Source of the DNA: Kallipyga gabonensis | Lineage (GTDB): Bacteria; Bacillota; Clostridia; Tissierellales; Peptoniphilaceae | Direction: 5' to 3' | Assembly (NCBI RefSeq): GCF_001286805.1 | Contig: NZ_CXYV01000002.1 | Span: 62,001 to 126,000, forward strand | DNA length: 64,000 nt | Shown here: piece after piece, positions 33,256 to 41,681 of the stretch | Numbering within the stretch: the stretch's first letter is position 1 | Layout: each line of letters starts with the position of its first letter | Program-made: the position numbers and the translations under genes | The notes under the pieces: generated by a model | What the model was told of the DNA's origin: nothing | The model's input: only the letters and a program-made list of their open reading frames with translations | The model's database searches: none

Positions 33256-34521
33256 TCATTGGACATACTCCAAAGGAACAAGGAGCCCCAGGTCAGTCTG
33301 CTTGATGGATCCGTTTTCTTCCTGAAAATGAATAACCAGATCCCTTTGCCCCCGGGTTTCTCTGATGACCAAGTCATTATTTCCGGAAATCTTATAATAG
33401 TGCACGCGATAATCTATGGAAATATAGACCTGTTTCTCTTCCATGTCCAGACGAGTGTCCATGGACCGGACTTCAAAGGACTGGATAAAGGGCGACATCT
33501 CATAATTGACAAATGCATCCTCATAATCCTTTTTTATCTCGTCAACCCGGTCTTCAGCAAAAAGCGAGCTTATCGAAGAGAAGGAACCCTGTTCGATAAA
33601 GGTCTTGGCAATTTTTTCCGTGTTTTGCCGAATCGTCTCCAGGATCGCTTCCGAGTCGGGAGTATCGTCAACAGGATCCAAGTCCATGCGGATCGTCTTA
33701 TTCTCCCGGTCAACATAGTAATTGGTGACAGTGGTCGCCTCATCCTCTGTTGTGACTTCCAGCTTGTGGATGCCGGTAAAGGCCTGGGGGATGACATAGC
33801 AAATATGGTCCCCCTCTTTCCTTGACCCTTCAAAAGGCGGTTCCTCTCCATCCAAGCGAACAGAAAGACCTTGGGGCACAATCACTTCAAGGTTCTCCAC
33901 AGTAAAAAGGTCGGAAGACAGCTTCCAGGGATTATCCAGGATAAAGGCCGAGGGATCTTTGACCATAGTAAAGATGATGTCGTGGTCCCCACCAAGGGCA
34001 TTCGAAGTATAGGCAATGGGAATGTCCACCTTGTCTTCCTCCTGACCTGACCCCTGATCCTTAGGATTCGCCATTCGATAGGAAGTTACCTGGTCGAATG
34101 CCCAGCTATGCCATGCCCTTCTGAGATTGTCCGGCCGGGTAAAAGGACTATCCTCCACACTCATGTGTCGAAGAGCTTCTTCCATATTCCCATTGGTCAA
34201 AGCGACAAAGGTCTTCTCCGCTGCCAGACGGGGAGAAGAGGTTTCCCCCAGATTGAGGAAAAGAATGACCAGGAGAATAGCCAGAACAACCCCCTCCAAA
34301 ATCAAGGAAATCCCAAGGATGGACCTCTTTTTCTCCGCTTCAGATGGGGGTGGCGGAGAAAAATCCAAAGTCCGGTCAACATCTTCATCGAATTGACCGG
34401 CATAAGTGTCCTCCCAGACCACCTTCTCGGTTGGGTCGGTCATGTCGCGGAGGTCCTCGCCGCAATGCTCACAAAACAAAGCATGATCAAGATTCTTTTT
34501 GCCACATTTGGGACAATACAT
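33256..34521 (-). CDS. Zinc-ribbon, single-pass membrane protein (TcaA-like)
   Basis: The 421-aa protein has a zinc ribbon (CPKCG...CEHCG, residues 3-21), an acidic linker, one membrane helix (about 70-92) and a long extracytoplasmic part. That order is like TcaA of Staphylococcus, which influences glycopeptide susceptibility and wall stress. The C-terminal third (KTFIEQGSFSSISSLFAEDRVDEIKKDY) looks like an NTF2-type or TcaA repeat fold. AAGGAGGTCCACC precedes the ATG at 34521. It is in the same run as YARHG, amidase and D,D-carboxypeptidase genes. Confidence 0.72.
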   Translation of the reverse strand: MYCPKCGKKNLDHALFCEHCGEDLRDMTDPTEKVVWEDTYAGQFDEDVDRTLDFSPPPPSEAEKKRSILGISLILEGVVLAILLVILFLNLGETSSPRLAAEKTFVALTNGNMEEALRHMSVEDSPFTRPDNLRRAWHSWAFDQVTSYRMANPKDQGSGQEEDKVDIPIAYTSNALGGDHDIIFTMVKDPSAFILDNPWKLSSDLFTVENLEVIVPQGLSVRLDGEEPPFEGSRKEGDHICYVIPQAFTGIHKLEVTTEDEATTVTNYYVDRENKTIRMDLDPVDDTPDSEAILETIRQNTEKIAKTFIEQGSFSSISSLFAEDRVDEIKKDYEDAFVNYEMSPFIQSFEVRSMDTRLDMEEKQVYISIDYRVHYYKISGNNDLVIRETRGQRDLVIHFQEENGSIKQTDLGLLVPLEYVQ

Positions 34522-34534
34522 GGTGGACCTCCTT

Positions 34535-35182
34535 CTAGCGATAATTCTTGACGATAAAGTCAATGTTTTTCTTTTCCGTCTCGCTGAGCCGGGTCATAAC
34601 CTTGTCCATATCCTTTTCATAATCATCTCGGTCCCGGTACCAGTCCTTAGCCAGAAAATAGTCCAGAATATCCTTATTTTTGAACCGGTAGCCATGGCGG
34701 GCTAAAATCTCATTGATGATCATTTGGGGAACATTGGATGAGGAAGGAACGAGAGCCCGGAATTGGACTTTGGCTTCCTCCACATCATCTGCAGTAATCA
34801 GGCGAACATCGGAATCCGGGATGATTTCATCCTCTGACTCTTCCGAATCTCCGGGACCGAATTGACTGATGGCTTTTTCCATATATTCCTTGGTCCGGAC
34901 CTCGTTTACCACGGTAAAACCCTGAAGCCGGGTTCCCTCCCCAGATTCCGACTCTTCCGCCGGTTGAGTCACGAGATCCCTCCCATTGGCGTAAACAAAG
35001 GAGCTTTCAAGATCAGTGCCCATTTCGGTCTTCTCCACCGGATTCAGTTTAGGGACCGAAGCCTGGTAAAAAATCTTGTAGAGGCTGAATATGGCCAGGC
35101 AAATCAACATAAGGAATAGGATATTGAAAATAACCAAGGGATTTTTTTTCGCCTTGTTCTTCTTTTGATCAGGCTGATTCAT
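34535..35182 (-). CDS. YARHG-domain membrane protein
   Basis: The 215-aa protein has a basic N-terminus, one membrane helix (about residues 18-38), a long acidic spacer and a C-terminal YARHG domain (INEILARHGYRFKNKDILDYFLAKDWY). YARHG is an extracellular domain often found with peptidase or zinc-ribbon proteins. The start at 35182 follows GGGGGAAGATC. It is 13 bp before the TcaA-like gene and 16 bp after the amidase gene. Confidence 0.8.
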   Translation of the reverse strand: MNQPDQKKNKAKKNPLVIFNILFLMLICLAIFSLYKIFYQASVPKLNPVEKTEMGTDLESSFVYANGRDLVTQPAEESESGEGTRLQGFTVVNEVRTKEYMEKAISQFGPGDSEESEDEIIPDSDVRLITADDVEEAKVQFRALVPSSSNVPQMIINEILARHGYRFKNKDILDYFLAKDWYRDRDDYEKDMDKVMTRLSETEKKNIDFIVKNYR

Positions 35183-35198
35183 GATCTTCCCCCTTTTT

Positions 35199-36086
35199 CT
35201 ATTGAAAATCCGACTTATCTTTGAAATAAGCATCCAGACCGTCAGCTAAGCCCTGTGCCATCTTTTCTTGAAATTCAGGATCCAGCAAGATCAACTCTTC
35301 CTGAGGATTGGATAAAAAACCCATCTCAAAGAGAACAGCCGTTCCCTCTGCCCAGTTGAGCCCGGTCATCGTGTCCGTAGCCCAAGGCTCGCGGGCCTCA
35401 AGTCCAGTCGCTCGGGTATATCCCTCGACCAGGGCTTGGCCCAACTGATAAGAAGCATCGAAATTCTCCGGATGGAAGGGGTTTTTCGGCGAAATGGTCA
35501 CCGCCATGGCTCCCCTTGCTCCGGGATCATCGGATCCGTCGCAGTGGAGACGGAGGAAGACATCCGCTCCGGCCTCATTCGCCATCCGAGCCCTTTCTAC
35601 ATTCCCGATCAAAACGTCCTGGCTTTCTCGGGTCATGAGTACCCGGTAGCCCCGCTTTTTCAACTCCTTCCGGAGGAGGATGGCCACATCCAAGTTGACC
35701 TCATACTCCCCCACTCCGGAATGAACACCGGCAGAACCCAAGGTAGCCATCCTCTTCATTTCCCTCGCCCCCGGTCCAATAGGCTCGCCCTTTTCAGAGG
35801 CATAGGCTGAGTGGCCGGGATCCAGGCAGACCAAAATGTTCCGGCGAAAGTTCTTCTCTTCGACTGTCCACGACCCAGAGTTCCGAGAAGTGGAAGTCGC
35901 ATCGCCGTCCGGTCCGGGAAAAAGAGGTGAAGGCGGTTGAAGATCAACCTCTTCGGAAGGTCGCCTTTCTTTCTCATAGGAAGAAGTCCCTCCGGAAACC
36001 TCATCATTGCCCGGGCGGCAAGCGGTAAAAAGAGCAAGCCCAACCAGGAGGAAGGTGGCGAGTTTTCGGGATAACTGATGGATCAT
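35199..36086 (-). CDS. N-acetylmuramoyl-L-alanine amidase (Amidase_3), lipoprotein
   Basis: This zinc amidase cleaves the bond between MurNAc and the stem peptide. The 295-aa protein has a lipoprotein signal (lipobox LFTAC), a disordered linker, and an Amidase_3 domain with the zinc and catalytic residues in LDPGH, GVGEYEVN, LRLHCDGS and VLFEMGFLSN. The first His, the Glu, the second His and the last Glu are all present, so it should be active. It is between dacA and the YARHG gene, with gaps of 17 and 16 bp. Confidence 0.92.
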   Translation of the reverse strand: MIHQLSRKLATFLLVGLALFTACRPGNDEVSGGTSSYEKERRPSEEVDLQPPSPLFPGPDGDATSTSRNSGSWTVEEKNFRRNILVCLDPGHSAYASEKGEPIGPGAREMKRMATLGSAGVHSGVGEYEVNLDVAILLRKELKKRGYRVLMTRESQDVLIGNVERARMANEAGADVFLRLHCDGSDDPGARGAMAVTISPKNPFHPENFDASYQLGQALVEGYTRATGLEAREPWATDTMTGLNWAEGTAVLFEMGFLSNPQEELILLDPEFQEKMAQGLADGLDAYFKDKSDFQ

Positions 36087-36103
36087 AGAATCATCCTAAA
36101 TCG

Positions 36104-37408
36104 CTAAGACACCAGGCCGAAAAGGAAGGTGAAGAAGGTCTCCACTCCCCGTGAAAACTTGGTCCATAGGCCGGCTGACTGGGTGGGCGTATGGGAAACG
36201 ATGGGTATCTCATCTAAGGGCTTTCCATCCCGAGAAATATGGATGGTTCCGAATACTTCTTCTTCAGCGGTCGGAGCCTTCTTGGTCCGGTCAATGGTGT
36301 AGGAAACATCAAAGTTGGCATTGGCGTAGGTGAAAACGTGATAAGACTTTGCCGGATAGAGGATCACGGAACCTTCCCGGGAATCCGGCATATCCAGTCT
36401 TTCGATCGGTTGGGATCCGTCCACCACCGTGTGGGGGGCGAAGGATCCTTGAGCGATGTCCACCAGCTCCTTCGTCGTCCTCCATCGGGCATCGTTGATG
36501 GGAGCACCCAAAACAATGGTGACGATGTCGTAGGTCTGGTCCATCTTGGCTGATTTTACCTGAAAAAGACCGGCAAAGCATGACCCGGCTTCCACCGAAG
36601 TCCCTGTTTTAATTCCCTTCAATCCGGGAATGCCCGACATAAATTCTTTGAGGGTGGTCTCCTTCTTAAAATCTCGCTCCGGCTCATCCACCAAGGTGGG
36701 CTGGGCATAGTCCAAAAGTTCAGGATACTTTTTCATCAGGGTCAGGATAAAGGAATAGAGGTCACGGGCAGAAGACTGGTTGTAACTTTTATTCTCTTCA
36801 GTCAGGCCGGAAGCATTGACATAATGCATGCTTCCATAGCCCAGATCGGCAGCAGCCTTGTTCATTCTTTCGACAAAAGCCGACTCGCTTCCCGCCACGC
36901 CTTCAGCGATCGCACAGGCGGCATCGTTCCCTGAAACTGTCATCATGCCGAAGAGGAGCTTTTCCAGAGACATGGTCATCTTTTCTTTCAGTCCATAGTT
37001 GGATGAACCGGGAGCATTCAGTTTCGCTGCTTTTGCGGATACCGTAACCGTATCCTTAAGAGATATTTCTCCCGCCCGGACAGCCTCCATGGCCACATAA
37101 TAGGTCATGAGCTTGGAGATGGAGGCAATGGCCCGAGGTTGGTCCACCCCCTTTCCCATAATGATCTGGTTGTCTTCGGCTAAGCCGATCATGAGAACCG
37201 GGACATCATCATAGTAGGTGATGAGATTTTTCAGGGATTCGGCCGTTTCTTCCTCCGGTCCGGCCAGGACATAAGGGCTAAATAAGCCGGTGAGGACTAG
37301 GGTCAGAGCCAGGAAAAGAGGTAAAATCCGGGACCATGTCTTTATCTTTGGCTCTTTTCCTTCTTTGGAATACAAGGCTTTTTTCCCGGCATTTTCAGGC
37401 TTCGTCAT
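36104..37408 (-). CDS. D-alanyl-D-alanine carboxypeptidase (DacA/PBP5-like)
   Basis: The enzyme trims the terminal D-Ala of peptidoglycan stems. The 434-aa protein has a membrane signal, the active-site SISK (SxxK), SGN (SxN) and KTG motifs in ASISKLMT, VSGNDA and IKTGTS, a beta-rich domain and a C-terminal amphipathic helix (WTKFSRGVETFFTFLFGLV) that anchors it to the membrane face. The ATG at 37408 is used because GGAAGGAAATGAT precedes it; it overlaps the upstream stop by 4 bp. Confidence 0.93.
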   Translation of the reverse strand: MTKPENAGKKALYSKEGKEPKIKTWSRILPLFLALTLVLTGLFSPYVLAGPEEETAESLKNLITYYDDVPVLMIGLAEDNQIIMGKGVDQPRAIASISKLMTYYVAMEAVRAGEISLKDTVTVSAKAAKLNAPGSSNYGLKEKMTMSLEKLLFGMMTVSGNDAACAIAEGVAGSESAFVERMNKAAADLGYGSMHYVNASGLTEENKSYNQSSARDLYSFILTLMKKYPELLDYAQPTLVDEPERDFKKETTLKEFMSGIPGLKGIKTGTSVEAGSCFAGLFQVKSAKMDQTYDIVTIVLGAPINDARWRTTKELVDIAQGSFAPHTVVDGSQPIERLDMPDSREGSVILYPAKSYHVFTYANANFDVSYTIDRTKKAPTAEEEVFGTIHISRDGKPLDEIPIVSHTPTQSAGLWTKFSRGVETFFTFLFGLVS

Positions 37409-38253
37409 ATCATTTCCTTCCATATTTGTCGAAACATCTTCATCATCTCCACATCTAATTTCCGGGGATAGTCAAAGGAGGTTCCCTGGTCGATAGCCAG
37501 GCCCACCTTGCGGAAAAGGATGCAGGATTGGAAGAGGGCATCCCAGAGGTTATCCATGTCCGTGTTGGCATAGGTCCTCTGAAGACTTTCATATTGGTTG
37601 GGGTCCATGTAGGCACCCATATTTCTCATATCTTCACCCAGGTTGATGGAATAGCCGTTGGACCGAGCGACTGCCGTCTCCGTCAAGCGAAGGAGGATTT
37701 TCCTTCCCCGGTCAAGGGCCTGCTGGGCCGGAAAGAGTTCTCTCCCCTGTAAATAAAAAGCCATATCGGACATTTCACGGAAGAAGTTGCCCGGAAGGAG
37801 CTTGAGCTCCTCCATATCCGGTGACTTGGTCCTGTGGCTAATATCTGAGGTTACCCGCTCCTCCCTGATTCGGTCATCCTTGTCCAGCCGGACTTCGATC
37901 AGACTATCCGACTCCATCCGTTTGATTAAAGCCTCCGGCCGGTCCACCATGAAATCCAACCTCATCCGGTTGGGAAGGAGAACCCGGTAACGGAGAGGGG
38001 TCAAGGACAGAAGGGAAGATTGGATAATGGGCTGACCCAAAAAGTTTTCAAAAGAAAATACCTGCCAATCGTCCAAATCCTCACTTCCCAGCCACCACCG
38101 GTAGGGTGAATCCTTATCCGCCGTCGCCGCCGGATTGATCCACCGCCCTGTACGAAGAAGGAGGCGGACTTGGTCCATCTGACCCAATTTATTCTCGACC
38201 CATTCAACAATCTCTTTCGGTTTTCTTGTGTCCGATCTTTCCTGTTCGTCCAT
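37405..38253 (-). CDS. Aminoglycoside 6-adenylyltransferase-like protein without the catalytic motif
   Basis: The 282-aa protein looks like the AadK/ANT(6) family by length and by segments such as MRLDFMVDRPEALIKRMESDSL, RKILLRLTETAVA and NLWDALFQSCILFRKV. The usual GSRAN...DYD metal-binding motif is replaced (TGRWINPA...SPYRWW, about residues 34-54), so nucleotidyl transfer is unlikely. It is translationally coupled to dacA (ATGA overlap), which suggests an envelope role rather than resistance. GGGAGGAGCTT precedes the ATG. Family assignment is from memory of motifs. Confidence 0.6.
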   Translation of the reverse strand: MDEQERSDTRKPKEIVEWVENKLGQMDQVRLLLRTGRWINPAATADKDSPYRWWLGSEDLDDWQVFSFENFLGQPIIQSSLLSLTPLRYRVLLPNRMRLDFMVDRPEALIKRMESDSLIEVRLDKDDRIREERVTSDISHRTKSPDMEELKLLPGNFFREMSDMAFYLQGRELFPAQQALDRGRKILLRLTETAVARSNGYSINLGEDMRNMGAYMDPNQYESLQRTYANTDMDNLWDALFQSCILFRKVGLAIDQGTSFDYPRKLDVEMMKMFRQIWKEMI

Positions 38254-38313
38254 AAGCTCCTCCCTTGCTGGTATCTATTATCCTTATTATATAAAACTTA
38301 GCCCTTTCTGACT

Positions 38314-38349
38314 ACAAAAAGGCCTGCTCGGTTCATCCAAGCAGGCCTC
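38314..38349 (-). terminator. Terminator after the surface adhesin gene
   Basis: AGGCCTGCT / AGCAGGCCT with a 10-nt loop (38320-38348) is followed on the minus strand by TTTTTG. Confidence 0.82.
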
Positions 38350-38370
38350 TTGCCTATTCTTCACCAATCA

Positions 38371-40260
38371 TTATTTACGCTTCTTCTGTCGGACGAGACA
38401 AAAAAGTCCTAAGCCTGACAGTCCGCCCCCGAAAGCGAAGGGCAGAAGTGCCATTTCTTCGCCGGTGTTCGGGCTCTTTGATGATTTCCGGGAGCTTCCT
38501 GTCTTGCGACCTCCTCCACTCTTCTCCTTCCATAGGTTGTCCTCAGAGTCGGGATCATAGTATTTGGCATAAGCCCACCAATCATCCTTGAGCTTCCCAT
38601 CCGGTCCCAGGGGAGAAAAGGTTCCTCCCGGCTGACCCATCCACTCTCTGGGAGAATCTCCTTCCGATGGAGTGGCTTTATCCGGATCCTTCTTTTCTGA
38701 CGATGGGGTCTTGTCTCTTCCGGATTTATCCGGATCCTGGGTCTCAGGAGGTTGTTCGGGCTCTTTGTCCTTTCCGGCATTGCTGTCTTTGTCGGGATCA
38801 TTCGGTTTCTCATCATCGCTGCCGGTGTTTCCACCTCCGGGTGGGTCCTCTTTGGGAGGATCCTCTTCAGAGGTTTTGGGATCTTCCTCAGAGATCTTAG
38901 GATCTTCCTCAGAGGTCTTAGGGTCTTCCTCAGAAGTCTTGGGATCCTCCTCAGAGGTCTTTGGATCTTCCTCAGAGGTAGTTGGATCACCCTCAGAGGT
39001 TTTAGGGTCTTCTTCAGAGGTCTTGGGATCCTCTTCAGAGGTCTTTGGATCTTCTTCAGAGGTCTTGGGATCCTCTTCGGAAGAACCACCGGCATCTTCG
39101 ACCGGAGACAAGGTCACGACATCCTCCTGGTCAATAATCGAAGTAACGGGTTTGCCGATAAGCTGTTCGCTTTCCTTTAAGGTCACCTCGGGGCTTCCAT
39201 AAATCACCCATTCCTGGTCCATAGCATAGTTTGGACGGATAATTTTGACAGGGATATCCTCAATTTTTTTCCCTTTTTCTAAGCGAATGCGGAGGGGGTA
39301 TTGGCCGGTGTTGACCATGGGATTGTCCCTCTCCAAAGGCTTGGTAAACTTATCATCAATCTTAGCTCCTGACCCATCCGGAATCTCCGTATACATGCCG
39401 GGAACGGCAAACCCCTTGGCATTCTTCAACTCATAAGATCCATCGCCTAAGGAAACGAAAGAAAGGTCAGGATGATTCTTCGACCGCAGACCCATCAGGT
39501 GGGCTTCGGTTGTCATAGAATAAATCGTTTTGTTGCCATCGGGAATATAACTTATGGTGCCGTCATCATAGATCGTTTCGGGAAGGTCATAAGGCTTGAG
39601 CAGATTATCCAGATGATCGTCAGGCCCTTTTGCCAACTGAAGCTTTTCCCTCTCCGCCACCTGACCCAGATTGACCCACATGGCATACTGGCGGACATAA
39701 CCTGATGAACCATCATCCGGCAGATACCGATCCAGATAAGCATCCGTCCGACCGGCAAAATTTAAGACCTCCTCATCCGCATAGTATTCCTTTTTCAATA
39801 TGTCCAGTCCCTCCGGTGTCCGGTCCCTGTAATTGTGAAAGGGTCTTATCTCATCAATCTCTTCATTGGGTTCCAGGCAAAAGATAATGCGATCAAGATA
39901 GGCATTTTCTCGCAAGGGATCTACCCACTCCTTGTCTCCTTGGGGGGCAAAAATGCCGATCGTCTCGGTCGGATACCACTTAATATAAAAGGCATCCATG
40001 GCATAGAAATCATTGGAAGCTTTACTTTTCGGTCTTCTGGTATAATTTAGTCCCTTAAGAGAATAAGCCATGATATCGAAATAAGAATTGTCGGTAAATA
40101 CTGCATAAATCGTTTTTGGCGGCTTCTTCGGTGCCGGCTCATCCAGTCCCCTCGCCCAAGCCGTACCTGAAGGGAGGACAAGTAAGCCAATCATCATGGC
40201 CAAAGCAATGACCAGGGCCATGGTCCGCGGGACCAGCATAAGTGTAGGTTTTTTCTCCAT
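38371..40260 (-). CDS. Sortase-anchored surface protein with predicted thioester domain
   Basis: The 629-aa protein has a signal peptide (about residues 1-36), a domain of about 300 aa, a stalk of repeated SEEDPKT units, a Pro/Asp/Lys-rich region and a sorting signal SPNTGEE, a membrane helix and a basic tail RQKKRK. The domain resembles TQXA/thioester domains: Cys128 in IIFCLEP and Gln191 in RQYAMW can form an internal Cys-Gln thioester that binds host amines. The sorting motif has Ser in the first position of LPXTG. AAAGGAGAGAATT precedes the ATG. It is probably a host adhesin. Confidence 0.8.
   Translation of the reverse strand: MEKKPTLMLVPRTMALVIALAMMIGLLVLPSGTAWARGLDEPAPKKPPKTIYAVFTDNSYFDIMAYSLKGLNYTRRPKSKASNDFYAMDAFYIKWYPTETIGIFAPQGDKEWVDPLRENAYLDRIIFCLEPNEEIDEIRPFHNYRDRTPEGLDILKKEYYADEEVLNFAGRTDAYLDRYLPDDGSSGYVRQYAMWVNLGQVAEREKLQLAKGPDDHLDNLLKPYDLPETIYDDGTISYIPDGNKTIYSMTTEAHLMGLRSKNHPDLSFVSLGDGSYELKNAKGFAVPGMYTEIPDGSGAKIDDKFTKPLERDNPMVNTGQYPLRIRLEKGKKIEDIPVKIIRPNYAMDQEWVIYGSPEVTLKESEQLIGKPVTSIIDQEDVVTLSPVEDAGGSSEEDPKTSEEDPKTSEEDPKTSEEDPKTSEGDPTTSEEDPKTSEEDPKTSEEDPKTSEEDPKISEEDPKTSEEDPPKEDPPGGGNTGSDDEKPNDPDKDSNAGKDKEPEQPPETQDPDKSGRDKTPSSEKKDPDKATPSEGDSPREWMGQPGGTFSPLGPDGKLKDDWWAYAKYYDPDSEDNLWKEKSGGGRKTGSSRKSSKSPNTGEEMALLPFAFGGGLSGLGLFCLVRQKKRK
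38855..39086 (-). repeat. 21-bp tandem repeat encoding SEEDPKT
   Basis: About eleven in-frame 7-codon units (residues about 392-468 of the surface protein) differ at a few codons (EGDPTT, EDPKIS). Synonymous changes between the Pro, Lys and Ser codons show they are not freshly copied. The unit number could vary between strains. Confidence 0.9.
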
Positions 40261-40379
40261 AATTCTCTCCTTTATTCAGTGTCATTCTTCCGGTAGCAAC
40301 CATCCACTTCTACTATAAATATTTCAAATCCCGCCTGTGTCCGCCTTTCCAGGGTATCCGGCCCACAAACGTCCCAAAA

Positions 40380-40418
40380 CAAAAAAATCCCCGGCGAACC
40401 CAAGGTTCACCGGGGATA
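40380..40418 (-). terminator. Terminator of the tRNA cluster
   Basis: ATCCCCGG-GAACC and GGTTC-CCGGGGAT arms around a CAAG loop are followed on the minus strand by a T-run, downstream of tRNA-Leu. Confidence 0.85.
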
Positions 40419-40431
40419 GAAGAGCTAAGAA

Positions 40432-40513
40432 TGCGGGAAAAGGGATTTGAACCCCCACGCCCGAAGGCACTAGATCCTAAGTCTAGCGCGTCTGCCAATT
40501 CCGCCATTCCCGC
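40432..40513 (-). tRNA. tRNA-Leu (anticodon TAG)
   Basis: Acceptor GCGGGAA / TTCCCGC with A73, a D loop AATTGGCA, anticodon arm CTAGA-CTTAGGA-TCTAG with TAG, a long variable arm (TGCCTTCGGGCGT) and T arm GGGGGTTCAAATCCC. It is the last gene of the three-tRNA unit. CCA is not encoded. Confidence 0.96.
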
Positions 40514-40523
40514 ATAAAAAAAA

Positions 40524-40599
40524 GGTGGATGACGGGAGTCGAACCCGCGACCTCCAGAGCCACAATCTGGCGCCCTAGACCAACTAGGCCACATCCACC
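40524..40599 (-). tRNA. tRNA-His (anticodon GTG)
   Basis: GGTGGAT / ATCCACC ends with an extra 5' G, anticodon arm CCAGA-TTGTGGC-TCTGG with GTG, T arm GCGGGTTCGACTCCCGT. It lies 10 bp before tRNA-Leu on the same transcript. Confidence 0.95.
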
Positions 40600-40671
40600 A
40601 CATAAAAGAAGTGATGCCATCTTTGCGAAAAGACAAAGGCCTTTCGAAAGAAGGCACCCTTCCGATTATAA

Positions 40672-40743
40672 CGTGCCATCAGGGATTCGAACCCCGGACC
40701 TCCACTTCCGGAGAGTGGCGCGCTTCCACTGCGCTAATGGCAC
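40672..40743 (-). tRNA. tRNA-Arg (anticodon CCG)
   Basis: GTGCCAT / ATGGCAC acceptor, D arm GCGC-loop-GCGC, anticodon arm CCACT-CTCCGGA-AGTGG with CCG, T arm CGGGGTTCGAATCCCTG. It is first of the tRNA unit. Confidence 0.95.
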
Positions 40744-40775
40744 TTAAATTTTCACGAGAACAAGCTCGTCTTTGT

Positions 40776-40804
40776 ATTATAGGATAAAAAAAACAGAATA
40801 TCAA
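40776..40804 (-). promoter_or_regulatory. Strong promoter of the tRNA cluster
   Basis: TTGATA (40799-40804) and a consensus TATAAT (40776-40781) are separated by 17 bp, about 30 bp ahead of tRNA-Arg(CCG). Confidence 0.8.
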
Positions 40805-40900
40805 GTCCTCTATCATTTTTATACGTCAGCCTATGTAGAGATACAATTGATGTGAGACCAAGAAGAAAAAACAATTTAATATAAAGAAGACTCCTGCTTC

Positions 40901-41156
40901 CGTAGTGGTGGTTTTGCTATTATTAGCGAACCACCACTATGTTTTTTCTGCCTCAATCGTGGTGGTTTTGCTGTTTTCGGGGAATCACCACTATTTTTTT
41001 CCGTCCCCAATAGTGGTAGTTTTGAGATTTTCTTCAAACCAACACTATTATTGACCACAAAAAATAGTGTTGATTTCTAAATTTCTTCAAATCAACACTA
41101 TTCTAAGATGAAATTACAAGTGGTAGTTTCCCGTTTTTGTCAAAACCAACACTATT
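40901..41156. repeat. Tandem hairpin array 2 (five units, about 54 bp period)
   Basis: The 446-bp gap between the tRNA cluster and the phosphoesterase gene carries five inverted repeats built from ten alternating half-sites of consensus AATAGTGKTGRTTT. The 5' arms begin at 40904, 40959, 41013, 41067 and 41120, a spacing of 53-55 bp. Between unit A (GTGGTGG/CCACCAC) and unit D (GTGTTGA/TCAACAC) two positions changed on both arms, keeping pairing. Units A and B are followed by T-runs on the plus strand and unit D by one on the minus strand. Confidence 0.85.
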
Positions 41157-41189
41157 GGACGGAATATCTCTTGCCACCACGCTTCCCCC

Positions 41190-41681
41190 TTACAAAATTA
41201 CCCTCTCCACACCCATCCCTCCATCGTCATCCAGGGTCAGGATGACATAGGATTTCTTCCCATCTCCACCCCGGGGCCATGAACAGGACCCGGGATTAAT
41301 CAGACGAATGCCGTCCACAACCCGGTCGTCAAAGGCATGGGTATGACCGAAAAAAGCCAGGTCGCAGTCCAGTGATTTTGCATAAGCGGCAAGTTTTTCC
41401 AAACCGTAGTAGACACCAAAAAGATGGCCATGAGAAAGATAGGCTTTATGGCCCCCGGAGAGGGCGATGACACTATCATAAGGGATGGTATAGGAAAGAA
41501 AATCATTGTTCCCCTTGACCTTGAGAATGGTCCGGCCGACAATCCCCTCCAACTCCTCAGCATCCCGGGCATGGTCGCCCAGGTGGATGATCCGGGTCAG
41601 GCCCGGGGTTGTCATGATTTCCAAAGCGATAGTGTCGATATGCCCATGGGTGTCGGAGCAGATAAGGATCTTATCAGGCAT
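41190..41681 (-). CDS. YfcE-like metallophosphoesterase
   Basis: The 163-aa protein has the metallophosphoesterase motifs LICSDTHGH, IIHLGDHARD, VKGNND and LSHGHLFG, FFGHTHAF in order. Small enzymes of this type (YfcE/MJ0936) are phosphodiesterases. The start at 41681 overlaps the end of rdgB by 8 bp and follows GGAGGACCTCC; an upstream ATG in frame lies inside rdgB and is not used. It ends the long tsaE...rdgB run. Confidence 0.9.
   Translation of the reverse strand: MPDKILICSDTHGHIDTIALEIMTTPGLTRIIHLGDHARDAEELEGIVGRTILKVKGNNDFLSYTIPYDSVIALSGGHKAYLSHGHLFGVYYGLEKLAAYAKSLDCDLAFFGHTHAFDDRVVDGIRLINPGSCSWPRGGDGKKSYVILTLDDDGGMGVERVIL

Noticed and set aside
37405-38253. Functional streptomycin resistance gene
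   Set aside because: The nucleotidyltransferase metal-binding motif is missing and the gene is coupled to cell-wall genes.
40876-41058. Minus-strand reading frame of 60 aa across hairpin array 2
   Set aside because: It is explained by the 54-bp repeat and has no family resemblance or ribosome site.
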